NCBI RefSeq assembly: GCF_001891125.1
Contig: NZ_CP015247.1
Span: 824,501 to 888,500, forward strand
Reading direction: 5' to 3'
DNA: 64,000 nucleotides
Origin: Leuconostoc suionicum
Lineage (GTDB): Bacteria; Bacillota; Bacilli; Lactobacillales; Lactobacillaceae
The translations under genes were made by a program, and so were the position numbers. The stretch's first letter is position 1. Each line of letters begins with the position of its first letter. Below the pieces are notes generated by a model, which was given only the letters and a program-made list of their open reading frames with translations, had not been told where the DNA came from and did no database searches. Below, piece after piece: positions 36,396 through 45,173 of this stretch.

Positions 36396-38627
36396 ATGAG
36401 TACAAAATTTACTTTATCCTTCGTGCAAGGATTAACCACCCGTGAGAAGGCGGAACTAGTAACAGGGAAAAACTTTTGGTTTACTGCAGAAAATAAGAAA
36501 CATAGTATTCCAAAAATCATGGTAACCGATGGCCCATCTGGATTGCGTAAACAAGCTAGTAGTGCTGACGCATTGGGGCTTAACCAAAGCGTAGAGGCAA
36601 TATCGTTTCCGAGTTCTGCTTTAATGGCCAGTTCTTTTAATGTGGATATGTTGTACGATCTAGGAAAGAGTCTTGGAGTTGCTGCTAAATCCGAGAATGT
36701 GTCTGTATTATTGGGACCAGGAATTAATATTAAGCGTTCGCCACTTGCGGGACGAAATTTTGAATATTTTTCTGAAGACCCATATTTGACCGGAGAGTTA
36801 GGTTCTTCTTATGTAAAGGGAGTACAAGACCAGGGTATCGGTGTTAGCTTAAAACATTTTGCAGCGAATAATCGAGAAAACCAACGGTTTACTTCTTCTT
36901 CAAATGTTGATGAAAGGACATTGCGTGAGATTTATTTATTCGCATTTGAAAAAATTGTTAAAGAAGCGCACCCAGCAACAATCATGTGTTCCTACAATGC
37001 AATTAATGGCGTGCTAAACTCACAAAACTATCGTTTATTAACAGAAATATTACGCAATGAATGGGGCTATACAGGTCTTGTTATGTCAGATTGGGGTGCG
37101 GTTGCAGATAATATTGCTTCATTGAAGGCGGGTTTGGATTTAGAAATGCCTGGAAATGAAGAATATTCAATTAGCAAAATTGTGGCTGCCGTTAAAAGTG
37201 GGCAATTAGAAGAATCAAAACTCGATACAGCAGTGCTGCGTGTGTTAGCATTAGTTGAAAAATTTCAAATCAATGAAGACAATCATATTGACTATGATAA
37301 GGAGGCACAACATAATTTTGCCAAAAAAGCTGCTGAAGACAGTATCGTTCTTTTAAAGAATGAGTCATCTGTCCTACCGATTCATCAAACAGAAAAGATT
37401 GCTGTGATTGGTGAACTAGCTAAGAAGCCAAGATACCAAGGTGGTGGTAGTTCTCATGTGAACGCTTATAAAATAATCACGCCTTTGGAGGCTGCTGAAA
37501 ATAGTAACTATGACATTATGTATGCAGATGGTTATCAGCTAGCTGATGAAGAAAGTAATATAGAATTAGAAAATCAAGCACTATCTGTGGCCGAAGTGAG
37601 TGACAAAGTAATTATTTTTGCCGGTGTACCGGAAAAAAATGAGTCAGAAGGTTTCGATAAAGGGACCATTGACTTACCAAAAAATCAGCTCGAACTCATC
37701 CAAAAATTGGTTGCGCATAATCCTAATGTAATTATTGTATTGCAAAACGGATCGGCAATTTCAATGCCTTGGAGAAATAATGTCCAAGCAGTTGTCGAAA
37801 CTTATTTGGCTGGTGAAGCTGTTGGTGAAGCAACATGGCGTATACTAACAGGTGAAACCAATCCGTCCGGTAAATTAGCTGAAACTTTCCCAGAAAGGAT
37901 AGAAGACACACCGACATACGGCACTTTTAATGCAAGTACTGAAGAAGAAAATTACCATGAAGGTATTTTTGTCGGCTATCGATACTATGATTTGAAACAT
38001 CAGCAAGTGGCCTATCCATTTGGGCATGGGTTGAGCTATACAAGCTTCAAATATGAAAATTTGGAAATTGATAATACGGAGGAACATGTATCAGTCAAAG
38101 TGAACATTACTAATGTTGGACAAGTACCTGGAAAAGAAGTTGTACAGTTTTATGTTCAAAACTTAGTAAGTAGTGTTGAGTTACCTTCCAAAGAATTAAA
38201 GTCTTTTAAAAAGATTGAATTGAATCCGGGTGAAAGTAAAGTTGTCGAAGTAGTATTGGACCGGAGAAGCTTTGCTTGGTACGATGTACAAAATAATATA
38301 TGGCGTGTTGATAAAGGAGAATATATTATTAAAGTGGGTAGCTCCTCACGAGATATTCGATTAGAAAAATCAATTTTCCTTGAAATGGGGATAGACAATA
38401 TCAAGCCTGTTAGTGGCGAAACCTATATTAGTGAAATAATTAACAGAAAAGATTTGCAGAAACCGTTAATTGATTCGGGGCTAAAATCTTCAATTGACAG
38501 TATTACTGCTATGGATAGCAATCGAGAATTAATGGAAAATATGCCATTAAGAGCTATTATCATGATTGGTGCGAATGTAAATCAGGTGAACCATTTCATC
38601 AATTTAGCAAACGAATCAAACGATTAA
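36396..38627 (+). CDS. GH3 beta-glucosidase
   Basis: 743 aa without a signal peptide. N-terminal barrel with TDGPSGLRKQ, KRSPLAGRNFEYFSEDPYLTG and SLKHFAANN; nucleophile Asp232 in VMSDWGA. The alpha/beta sandwich (about 310-540) and a fibronectin-III-like C-terminal domain (about 560-680) follow; the last about 75 residues are unassigned. It hydrolyses beta-linked glucosides (or xylosides) in the cytoplasm. 142 bp separate it from the MFS gene, with a TCCTA / TAGGA dyad but no terminator seen, so it may have its own promoter. Confidence 0.9.
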   Translation: MSTKFTLSFVQGLTTREKAELVTGKNFWFTAENKKHSIPKIMVTDGPSGLRKQASSADALGLNQSVEAISFPSSALMASSFNVDMLYDLGKSLGVAAKSENVSVLLGPGINIKRSPLAGRNFEYFSEDPYLTGELGSSYVKGVQDQGIGVSLKHFAANNRENQRFTSSSNVDERTLREIYLFAFEKIVKEAHPATIMCSYNAINGVLNSQNYRLLTEILRNEWGYTGLVMSDWGAVADNIASLKAGLDLEMPGNEEYSISKIVAAVKSGQLEESKLDTAVLRVLALVEKFQINEDNHIDYDKEAQHNFAKKAAEDSIVLLKNESSVLPIHQTEKIAVIGELAKKPRYQGGGSSHVNAYKIITPLEAAENSNYDIMYADGYQLADEESNIELENQALSVAEVSDKVIIFAGVPEKNESEGFDKGTIDLPKNQLELIQKLVAHNPNVIIVLQNGSAISMPWRNNVQAVVETYLAGEAVGEATWRILTGETNPSGKLAETFPERIEDTPTYGTFNASTEEENYHEGIFVGYRYYDLKHQQVAYPFGHGLSYTSFKYENLEIDNTEEHVSVKVNITNVGQVPGKEVVQFYVQNLVSSVELPSKELKSFKKIELNPGESKVVEVVLDRRSFAWYDVQNNIWRVDKGEYIIKVGSSSRDIRLEKSIFLEMGIDNIKPVSGETYISEIINRKDLQKPLIDSGLKSSIDSITAMDSNRELMENMPLRAIIMIGANVNQVNHFINLANESND

Positions 38628-38698
38628 AACAAAATAGTTGCAAGTTAATTGATTTTGTTTTATACTTACTTTTAGTAATTGAAAAGAGGCTTAAATAA

Positions 38699-39247
38699 AT
38701 GACAAAATATGGTGTTGTTGTTGGTTCAATTCGTGAACATTCATTTTCAAAAGGTGTAGCAGATGCACTTGTTGCTGGTCTGCCTGAGGACGCTGAGGTG
38801 TCTTACTTAAGTATTAGCGATTTACCTCTCTATAGTCAAGACTATGACGCTGATTCTCCCGCGGAATATACAAAATTTCGTGCAGAAGTTGCGGCACAAG
38901 ACGCATTCATTTTTGTGACACCAGAGCATAATCGAAGTATTTCTGCAGCCCTAAAAAATGCTTTAGATGTTGCTTCAAGACCATGGGGAGAAAATGTTTG
39001 GGCAGGGAAACCAGCTCTGGTCGCTTCTCAATCTATTTCTGGGATTTCCGGAGTATTAGCACACCATGTATTACGCCAGTCATTGGTATTCTTGGACATG
39101 CCTACGATGCAGCAGCCTGAACTTTACATCGGTAATGTTCAAAATCTATCTGATGAAGAAGGTCACATTATTAACACAGATACACAAGAATTTCTTGCTA
39201 GCGCTGCAAAGCAATTTGTTACATTCGCAAAAAAATTTAATGTTTGA
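38699..39247 (+). CDS. NADPH-dependent FMN reductase family protein
   Basis: 182 aa flavodoxin-like protein. GSIREHSFSKGVADAL binds FMN phosphate, and TPEHNRSISAALKNALD is the family hallmark. It likely reduces flavins, quinones or azo compounds with NAD(P)H. AGAGGC precedes ATG. A terminator follows at once. Confidence 0.9.
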   Translation: MTKYGVVVGSIREHSFSKGVADALVAGLPEDAEVSYLSISDLPLYSQDYDADSPAEYTKFRAEVAAQDAFIFVTPEHNRSISAALKNALDVASRPWGENVWAGKPALVASQSISGISGVLAHHVLRQSLVFLDMPTMQQPELYIGNVQNLSDEEGHIINTDTQEFLASAAKQFVTFAKKFNV

Positions 39248-39250
39248 TAT

Positions 39251-39288
39251 AAAAAACTGACTTTTGACAATTAAGGTCAGTTTTTTAT
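39251..39288 (+). terminator. Terminator after FMN reductase
   Basis: AAAAAACTGAC / GTCAGTTTTTT stem, 14-nt loop. Confidence 0.85.
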
Positions 39289-39336
39289 TCTTCCCTAAAG
39301 AACAGGTATAATTAGAATAAAGGGGATACAAGTGAA

Positions 39337-39984
39337 ATGAATGTTAACAATCATAAGTTTAAAGATAAAGATATGACATCGAACGAGAAAGAATTTAATT
39401 CATTCTTTGCTGAATTTTTGCAGAGACTTCCTCGCAGACCAGCCAAGATTATTCAAAACACATATGAAAAGTCTAGAATCAAGGCAGATAACGTTTTACT
39501 TAAAAGTAGAACAAGTTTTGATCAAGTATTTGATAATTTTTTGGCTGGAGTTGATCGTGAAAAAGCGGAAAAATGTCATCGAATCATTCACGCAGCTTCC
39601 TTAAGTGCTGCAATTGTAGGATGTTCGCCAATTCCGTTCTCAGATGCGTTTTTACTAGTACCAATTCAATTAACTATGATGTCACGATTGCATAAATTGT
39701 TTGGGCAATCGTGGTCAGAAGGTTTAGGCAAAAGTTTATCTAAGGAACTGGTAGTCGTAGGTCTTGGTCGTAGCGCAGTGGGGAATATTATTAAATTTAT
39801 ACCAGCTGTGGGAACTGTATCCGGTGCTGTAATCAATGCTTCGGTTGCTGTTTCAATAACTGAAGCATTAGGCTGGGTAACAGTGAAAATGTTAAATGAT
39901 GGTGAGGACATATTTGAACAAGCCATGTCATTTCGAGGGCAGTTTGAAATCCTATTTAAAGCACTTAGAAAAGCGAAAAAATAA
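39337..39984 (+). CDS. DUF697-like membrane-associated protein
   Basis: 215 aa. Residues about 85-195 show the DUF697 pattern: AASLSAAIVGCSPIPFSDAFLLVPIQLTMMSRL, then IIKFIPAVGTVSGAVINASVAVSITEALG. These hydrophobic stretches suggest membrane contact. In other bacteria the domain is often fused to a small GTPase, which is missing here. Function unknown. A strong terminator follows. Confidence 0.72.
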   Translation: MNVNNHKFKDKDMTSNEKEFNSFFAEFLQRLPRRPAKIIQNTYEKSRIKADNVLLKSRTSFDQVFDNFLAGVDREKAEKCHRIIHAASLSAAIVGCSPIPFSDAFLLVPIQLTMMSRLHKLFGQSWSEGLGKSLSKELVVVGLGRSAVGNIIKFIPAVGTVSGAVINASVAVSITEALGWVTVKMLNDGEDIFEQAMSFRGQFEILFKALRKAKK

Positions 39985-40026
39985 TGTTAAAAAGCATATC
40001 TCATGTGGATATGCTTTTTTAACATT
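39983..40026 (+). terminator. Terminator after DUF697 gene
   Basis: Extended stem built around AAAAAGCATATC / GATATGCTTTTTT with a 7-nt loop; outer AATGTT / AACATT also pair. Confidence 0.88.
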
Positions 40027-40097
40027 ATTTGACATTAATTAAGAAACATTATAAACTATTTTGGTTATGTATTAATTGCTAGGGGGAAGCATTGAAC

Positions 40098-40973
40098 ATG
40101 GAAAAATTAAAAATAGTTTTAAAGTATTTGGTATATGCATTTTTACTCAGTTTTGTATTGGATATCGGCGGATTATTTAGCGGAATATATGCTGAGAGTA
40201 GTGGTTTATCTGATGAGTGGATTGAAAATAGTCAGGTAGCTATAGTGTTCATGTTGATTTGTCAAATCACTTTACCAATCTTTTTGATGTTCCAGTATAA
40301 AAGTCGAAAAAACGATCTTAGAATTGTAATGCCCTTTGCTAAAGATAAAAAGGCATACAGATATTTGATAGGGTACGCTGCTGGGGCAGTATTCTTTGTA
40401 CTAACTTGGGTAATAGCAGTTGCCTTTGGGGGATTTCAAGTCATTAACGTTTGGCATATACGCAATGTACTGTGGCTTGTTCTCTTTCTTTTAGGTTTTT
40501 GTATTCAAGGGATGGGTGAAGAAATATTAGTTAGAGGCTATTTATTAGGTAAATTGCGTCAACATTTAAGCTATGTTTCAGCTATAATCATTAGCTCGCT
40601 TTTTTTCGCTGCGCTACATTTGGCAAACCCAGGAATAACTAAAGTAGCTTTCTTAGAGCTATTTTTGTTTGGTGTTATCATGGCTATGATTCGAATTGAA
40701 ACCGACGATTTGTGGGCGGTGGGCGCCTTTCATGGTGCGTGGAACTTTTTTCAAGGACCGATTCTTGGTGTTGCAGTTTCTGGTACCAACGGTGGTGCGT
40801 TAATGTTCAAATCAATTCCAACACAAGCTTATGAATGGGTAAATGGTGGGCATTTCGGCATTGAAGGCAGTGCAATGAGCCTAACGTTACATGTTGCGTT
40901 ATTTGTTATAACCGCAGTTTGGATTAAATTAAACAAGAATAACTCAAAAATCATTTGCGAATCTATTAAATAA
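40098..40973 (+). CDS. Second CPBP-family intramembrane metalloprotease
   Basis: 291 aa polytopic membrane protein with EEILVRGYL, FFAALHLAN and HGAWNFFQG, the three CPBP active-site motifs. The last one has HxxxN rather than HxxxD. ATG 40098 or TTG 40092 could be the start; AGGGGG lies 11 or 5 bp away respectively. It is convergent with the RNA ligase-like gene (4 bp apart). Substrate unknown; not linked to the MerR promoters. Confidence 0.83.
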   Translation: MEKLKIVLKYLVYAFLLSFVLDIGGLFSGIYAESSGLSDEWIENSQVAIVFMLICQITLPIFLMFQYKSRKNDLRIVMPFAKDKKAYRYLIGYAAGAVFFVLTWVIAVAFGGFQVINVWHIRNVLWLVLFLLGFCIQGMGEEILVRGYLLGKLRQHLSYVSAIIISSLFFAALHLANPGITKVAFLELFLFGVIMAMIRIETDDLWAVGAFHGAWNFFQGPILGVAVSGTNGGALMFKSIPTQAYEWVNGGHFGIEGSAMSLTLHVALFVITAVWIKLNKNNSKIICESIK

Positions 40974-40977
40974 TTTT

Positions 40978-41496
40978 TTATTTTGCTCTAGATAGGGTAG
41001 TTTGGAAAAATTCGTCTGAATCGTCATTATCTAGGATATGTTCGATTGAAACGGTGTCGATTTCAGCATGGAGTTGCAGTTGTTTTGAGTTGAGCACTTT
41101 TAAGGTTGATAATATTGCTTGCTGGTTATGTATCTGTCCCACTGTGATATGGGGCGTATATGGAAACTCAGGGCGTAGAAAGGGTGAGAACAAAGGGGAC
41201 TGATATAAAGCATCATGCATCTTTTTAATGACCGAACACCCCTCGTTAACAGGTAGCCAAAGATAACTTTTTTCATCAGACGAAAAATTTTCAAAAGTCA
41301 CGTTGAAAGCCGAGAATGGTTTTAAAATCGTTTGAATATTTTGGATAATGACTTCGTCTGGAGCCTCGCTTTCAAATGGGAACACAAGAGTGATGTGTGG
41401 GCGAATATGTGGATATAAGGGATCAAGTTCGCACCTGATATTTTGAATTGTTGTTACTTCTGAAAGTTTAGGAAACATTAAAATAGAACGTAACAT
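40978..41496 (-). CDS. 2'-5' RNA ligase / 2H phosphoesterase family protein
   Basis: 172 aa. Two HxT catalytic motifs are present (RPHITLVF and TPHITVGQ), about 85 residues apart, as in 2H phosphoesterases. Start 41496 follows AAGGAGGA; an upstream in-frame ATG at 41577 has no ribosome-binding site and would run into the hairpin at 41571-41617. Biological substrate unknown; could act on cyclic phosphates of RNA or nucleotides. Confidence 0.85.
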   Translation of the reverse strand: MLRSILMFPKLSEVTTIQNIRCELDPLYPHIRPHITLVFPFESEAPDEVIIQNIQTILKPFSAFNVTFENFSSDEKSYLWLPVNEGCSVIKKMHDALYQSPLFSPFLRPEFPYTPHITVGQIHNQQAILSTLKVLNSKQLQLHAEIDTVSIEHILDNDDSDEFFQTTLSRAK

Positions 41497-41570
41497 AAGC
41501 CTGTCCTCCTTAAATAAATTTAACTTGTGTTTGTAGTATATCAAAAATTTAATGTACATGGCCTTCATAA

Positions 41571-41617
41571 GAAACAAAAAGTTATCAATATATTATATAT
41601 TGATAACTTTTTGTTTC
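41571..41617. terminator. Orphan perfect hairpin
   Basis: Arms 41571-41592 and 41596-41617 are perfect reverse complements (22 bp) with a 3-nt loop. It looks like a bidirectional terminator, yet no gene ends here: the ligase and galR both start away from it. Confidence 0.6.
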
Positions 41618-41732
41618 TGTATGTTAAAACGTACTGATTTATTGATTAATTGTTGGCAGATTTCCATAATCATAATTTTTTTTGTAGATTTTAACGCCTC
41701 AATAGTAATTGCCTTCTTTTAAAAACCTATAC

Positions 41733-41758
41733 TATTTAGTAAATATTTAGTAAATAGT
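41733..41758. promoter_or_regulatory. GalR-type operator before galR
   Basis: Two direct TTTAGTAAA copies (41735-41743, 41746-41754) lie inside a 26-bp near-palindrome CTATTTA...TAAATAG whose only mismatches are the two G positions. The same 9-mer recurs twice before aga. Confidence 0.7.
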
Positions 41759-41835
41759 TATTTTTTATATTTTGATGTAAAATGATAAGGAGTATAAAGG
41801 AAACAAACGAACTTGCATAAATTGAGGAAGAGAAT

Positions 41836-42849
41836 ATGGTAACAATTAAGCAGATCGCGTTGGAAACGGATGTGTCATCAAGTACGGTTTCTCGAGTTTT
41901 GAATAATGATCTGACTTTGTCAGTTTCTTATGAAACTCGTAAAAGGATTATTGATACCGCGCAAAAGTTGAATTACACAAAAAAACATAAAAAAAATAAC
42001 TTCAAAAAATTGGTCCATATTGCGGTATTGACAGTTTTTTCTGAAATCCGAGAAGCTAGCGATGCTTATTGGCGACAAATATACTTGAGTATTGAGCAAA
42101 ATGCGCAAGATCAAAATATTATTGTTGATGAAGTTATTCGAATTAATCAAGGTATTAATATCGCGGATTTTGCAATTTACGATGCCATTATTATTTTGGG
42201 TGATATGACTCCAAAAGCGGTGAAGCAATTGCAGAAAATTAATGAGCGAATTGTGTTGGTTGATGCTAAAACGCGCTATGAAAACATTGACTCTGTCAAC
42301 CCCGAGTTGCGAATGATGACAACCCGGATATTGAATGAGCTTTATCAAACTGGGCGGCGGCATATTGGATTTATTGGTGGTGACAACGATCTGCTGGAAT
42401 TAGATGGCTCCTCAACACTTGCTGTTGAAGATGTGCGTAGTGAAATCTATCGTAATTGGGCTGAAGAGCATCAAATGATCCCCCATTTTTACACCGGACC
42501 ATGGCATGCCGAAACGGGCATGCAAGGGGCTATATCTTTATTAAGAAAAGAACACAATATAGACGCACTTTTAGTTGCTTCAGATCCGCTTGCAATTGGT
42601 GCCATTAATGCATTGAAATCCGAGAGGCTAGAGCCAGGAATTGATATAGATGTGGTGAGCTTTGATAATGTTGAGTTATCCTCTTACTTGGTTCCGGCAC
42701 TAACGACGGTAGATTTAAATCCTGCGGCACTAGGGAAGACGGCTTTAGAACAAGCATACGAATTAGCAAATGATGCACGTGATTGGACAGTTTGGGCTAC
42801 AATACCGGGAAATTTGAAATATCGAGATACTTTTAAAAATAAAAAGTAA
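41836..42849 (+). CDS. galR: LacI/GalR-family regulator of galactose genes
   Basis: 337 aa. HTH at 1-55 (MVTIKQIALETDVSSSTVSRVLNNDLTLSVS) and effector domain with RHIGFIGGDNDLLELDG, LLVASDPLAIGAINAL and DVVSFDNVELSSYLVPALTTVDL. It matches the GalR group by its long CG-rich middle and by heading aga-galK-galT. GAGGAAG precedes ATG. TTTAGTAAA repeats at its own promoter and before aga indicate autoregulation and control of the operon. Confidence 0.88.
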   Translation: MVTIKQIALETDVSSSTVSRVLNNDLTLSVSYETRKRIIDTAQKLNYTKKHKKNNFKKLVHIAVLTVFSEIREASDAYWRQIYLSIEQNAQDQNIIVDEVIRINQGINIADFAIYDAIIILGDMTPKAVKQLQKINERIVLVDAKTRYENIDSVNPELRMMTTRILNELYQTGRRHIGFIGGDNDLLELDGSSTLAVEDVRSEIYRNWAEEHQMIPHFYTGPWHAETGMQGAISLLRKEHNIDALLVASDPLAIGAINALKSERLEPGIDIDVVSFDNVELSSYLVPALTTVDLNPAALGKTALEQAYELANDARDWTVWATIPGNLKYRDTFKNKK

Positions 42850-42900
42850 CCGTTTACATTTTAGTAAACGAGTGGTAAACTGTGTTTGTAATTTAGTAAA
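42845..42900 (+). promoter_or_regulatory. cre and GalR operators before aga
   Basis: On the minus strand 42845-42858 reads TGTAAACGGTTACT, 13 of 14 cre positions. GTTTAC / GTAAAC at 42853-42868 forms a dyad with TTTAGTAAA at 42860-42868, and a second TTTAGTAAA is at 42892-42900. Confidence 0.65.
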
Positions 42901-42920
42901 AGGCTTCACGGAGGAAGATC

Positions 42921-45143
42921 ATGGCTAATGCAAACATTTCTTTTGATGACAAGCAAAATGTTTTTCATCTTTCAAATCGACAAATATCTTACCTGATACA
43001 AATTGAAGAGGGCGGACTGCTAAGCCATCTCTATTTTGGTAAAAAAATTACAAAATATCATGGTTCACGACATTATCCACGTCTAGATAGAGGTTTCTCA
43101 CCAAACTTAGCTGGAGAACCACATCAAACAGATCGTAGTTATTCGAAGGACACATTATTACAAGAGTACGGGGGTTATAATACGGGAGATTTTCGTCAAG
43201 CCGCGATTAAAATTCAAGGAGCCAATGGTGCACAAGCATCTGATTTTCGTTTTCAATCATTCGAAATTGTAAATGGCAAGCCACATATAGCTCATCTGCC
43301 TCAGGCCTACGTGTTATCAGAAGATGAAGCTAAAACATTAATAATTTATCTTGTGGATAGTGCGCTAAATGTCCAAGTATCGCTTTATTACACAATTTAT
43401 AATGACCGGCCAGTAGTTGCAAGATCGACTAAAATAACGAATCTCTCTCAACAAAGTATTAACATTGAGAAAATTGCCTCACTGCAATTAGATTTACCAG
43501 CAAGTGATCTAGAAATCATCTCGTTACCCGGCGCCCATGTGCGTGAACGTCAAATGGAGCGACAAACTGTGCGCCAAGGAGTGGCTGAATTTTCTAGCCA
43601 TCGAGGAACGAGCTCGCACCATATGAATCCTTTTGTAGCATTAGTAACACCGAACACAACCGAAAATGAGGGCGAAGTTGTTGGCATCCAATTGGTTTAT
43701 TCGGGAAATCATCAATTCACTGTCGAAAGAGACTATGTGGAACAGACACGTGTTTTATCTGGCATTAACGAAGATGGATTTGATTGGCAGTTAAATGCTG
43801 CTGATGATTTTCAGACTCCAGAAGCGTTGTTGGTTTATTCTGATGAAGGCTTAAATGGTATGTCACAAGCTTATCATCACTTGCTACGAGAACGTGTAGC
43901 TCGTGGAAAGTATCAATATGCAGAGAGACCGATTGTTATTAATAATTGGGAAGCAACTTATTTTGATTTTAATTCAGAAAAAATTCAAGAGATATTAGAT
44001 GAAGCATCCCCATTAGGCATTGAAATGTTTGTCTTAGATGATGGTTGGTTTGGAAAACGTGATGATGATGATAGTTCTTTGGGTGACTGGTTTGAATACA
44101 CTGCTAAATTGCAGAGTGGCGGTGGTTTAATTGGCTTGTCAGATAAAGTCCACGAAAAAGGCATGAAATTTGGATTGTGGTTTGAACCGGAAATGATTTC
44201 CAAAAATTCTGATCTCTATCGACAACATCCTGATTATATTCTCGGTATGCCTAACCGTGATTTGACTCCTAGTCGTGATCAATATGTGCTTGATTTTTCA
44301 AGACCTGAGGTAGTAGATAATATTTTCCAACAAGTAGTAAATATCTTGGATAATGTTAAGATTGATTACATTAAGTGGGACATGAACCGTCATTTAACAG
44401 AAGTATATTCTGCAGCGTTGTCACCAGAACGTCAAGGAGAAGTGGGACATCGTTATATGTTAGGTGTGTATGATTTGGCGGATCGTTTGACCAAACGTTA
44501 TCCAGATATTTTATTTGAAGGATGTTCTGGTGGTGGCGGACGATTTGATGCTGGCATGTTATATTTCTTTCCACAATCGTGGACATCAGACAATACGGAC
44601 CCTGTTGAGCGCTTGAAAATTCAATATGGGACAACATTAAGCTACCCAGTTTCCAGTATGACTGCTCACGTTTCAGCATCACCTAATCATCAAACTGGGC
44701 GTCAAACGAGTCTAGCTATGCGTGGAGATGTTGCTACTGCAGGAGTCTTTGGATATGAATTAAACCTAGCTAAATTGTCATTAGAAGAAAAATCAGAAAT
44801 CAGAGACCAAGTGACATTTTATAAACAGCATCGCTCGTTAATCCAATATGGTAATTTCTATCGTATTAAAAATCCTTTTAAAAATAATGAAACAGCTTGG
44901 GAATTTGTCAGTGAAGATAAGACAGAAGCATTGTTGTTTAATTACCGTGTTTTGTCAACTGCGCAGCCAGTGTTCAGTGTAACTAAAATGAGTCACCTGA
45001 AATCTGATGGAATCTATGTTGATCAAAGAACAAATGAACGTTATTCTGGAGATGAACTCATGTCAATTGGTCTATATAATACGCCAATTAAGCAAGCTGA
45101 TTTTACCTCTGCGGTGCGTTATTTCAAATGGCAAGCTGAGTAA
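42921..45143 (+). CDS. aga: GH36 alpha-galactosidase
   Basis: 740 aa, normal length for bacterial tetrameric GH36 enzymes. Nucleophile Asp487 in KWDMNRHLTE and acid/base Asp557 in WTSDNTD; EMFVLDDGWFG and FGLWFEPEMIS line the sugar site, and CSGGGGRFD follows. Cleaves melibiose, raffinose and stachyose inside the cell to release galactose. No transporter is in this operon. GGAGG precedes ATG. Confidence 0.96.
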   Translation: MANANISFDDKQNVFHLSNRQISYLIQIEEGGLLSHLYFGKKITKYHGSRHYPRLDRGFSPNLAGEPHQTDRSYSKDTLLQEYGGYNTGDFRQAAIKIQGANGAQASDFRFQSFEIVNGKPHIAHLPQAYVLSEDEAKTLIIYLVDSALNVQVSLYYTIYNDRPVVARSTKITNLSQQSINIEKIASLQLDLPASDLEIISLPGAHVRERQMERQTVRQGVAEFSSHRGTSSHHMNPFVALVTPNTTENEGEVVGIQLVYSGNHQFTVERDYVEQTRVLSGINEDGFDWQLNAADDFQTPEALLVYSDEGLNGMSQAYHHLLRERVARGKYQYAERPIVINNWEATYFDFNSEKIQEILDEASPLGIEMFVLDDGWFGKRDDDDSSLGDWFEYTAKLQSGGGLIGLSDKVHEKGMKFGLWFEPEMISKNSDLYRQHPDYILGMPNRDLTPSRDQYVLDFSRPEVVDNIFQQVVNILDNVKIDYIKWDMNRHLTEVYSAALSPERQGEVGHRYMLGVYDLADRLTKRYPDILFEGCSGGGGRFDAGMLYFFPQSWTSDNTDPVERLKIQYGTTLSYPVSSMTAHVSASPNHQTGRQTSLAMRGDVATAGVFGYELNLAKLSLEEKSEIRDQVTFYKQHRSLIQYGNFYRIKNPFKNNETAWEFVSEDKTEALLFNYRVLSTAQPVFSVTKMSHLKSDGIYVDQRTNERYSGDELMSIGLYNTPIKQADFTSAVRYFKWQAE

Positions 45144-45173
45144 GTGAAAGTCATTGTGAAAGGAAAAATGAAA

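Larger units (their letters stand above)
41497..41835. other. Divergent intergenic region, ligase / galR
   Basis: This 339-bp gap contains a 22-bp perfect hairpin (41571-41617) and the GalR-type operator (41733-41758). I find no small gene with a ribosome-binding site; the rest is AT-rich. Confidence 0.6.
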
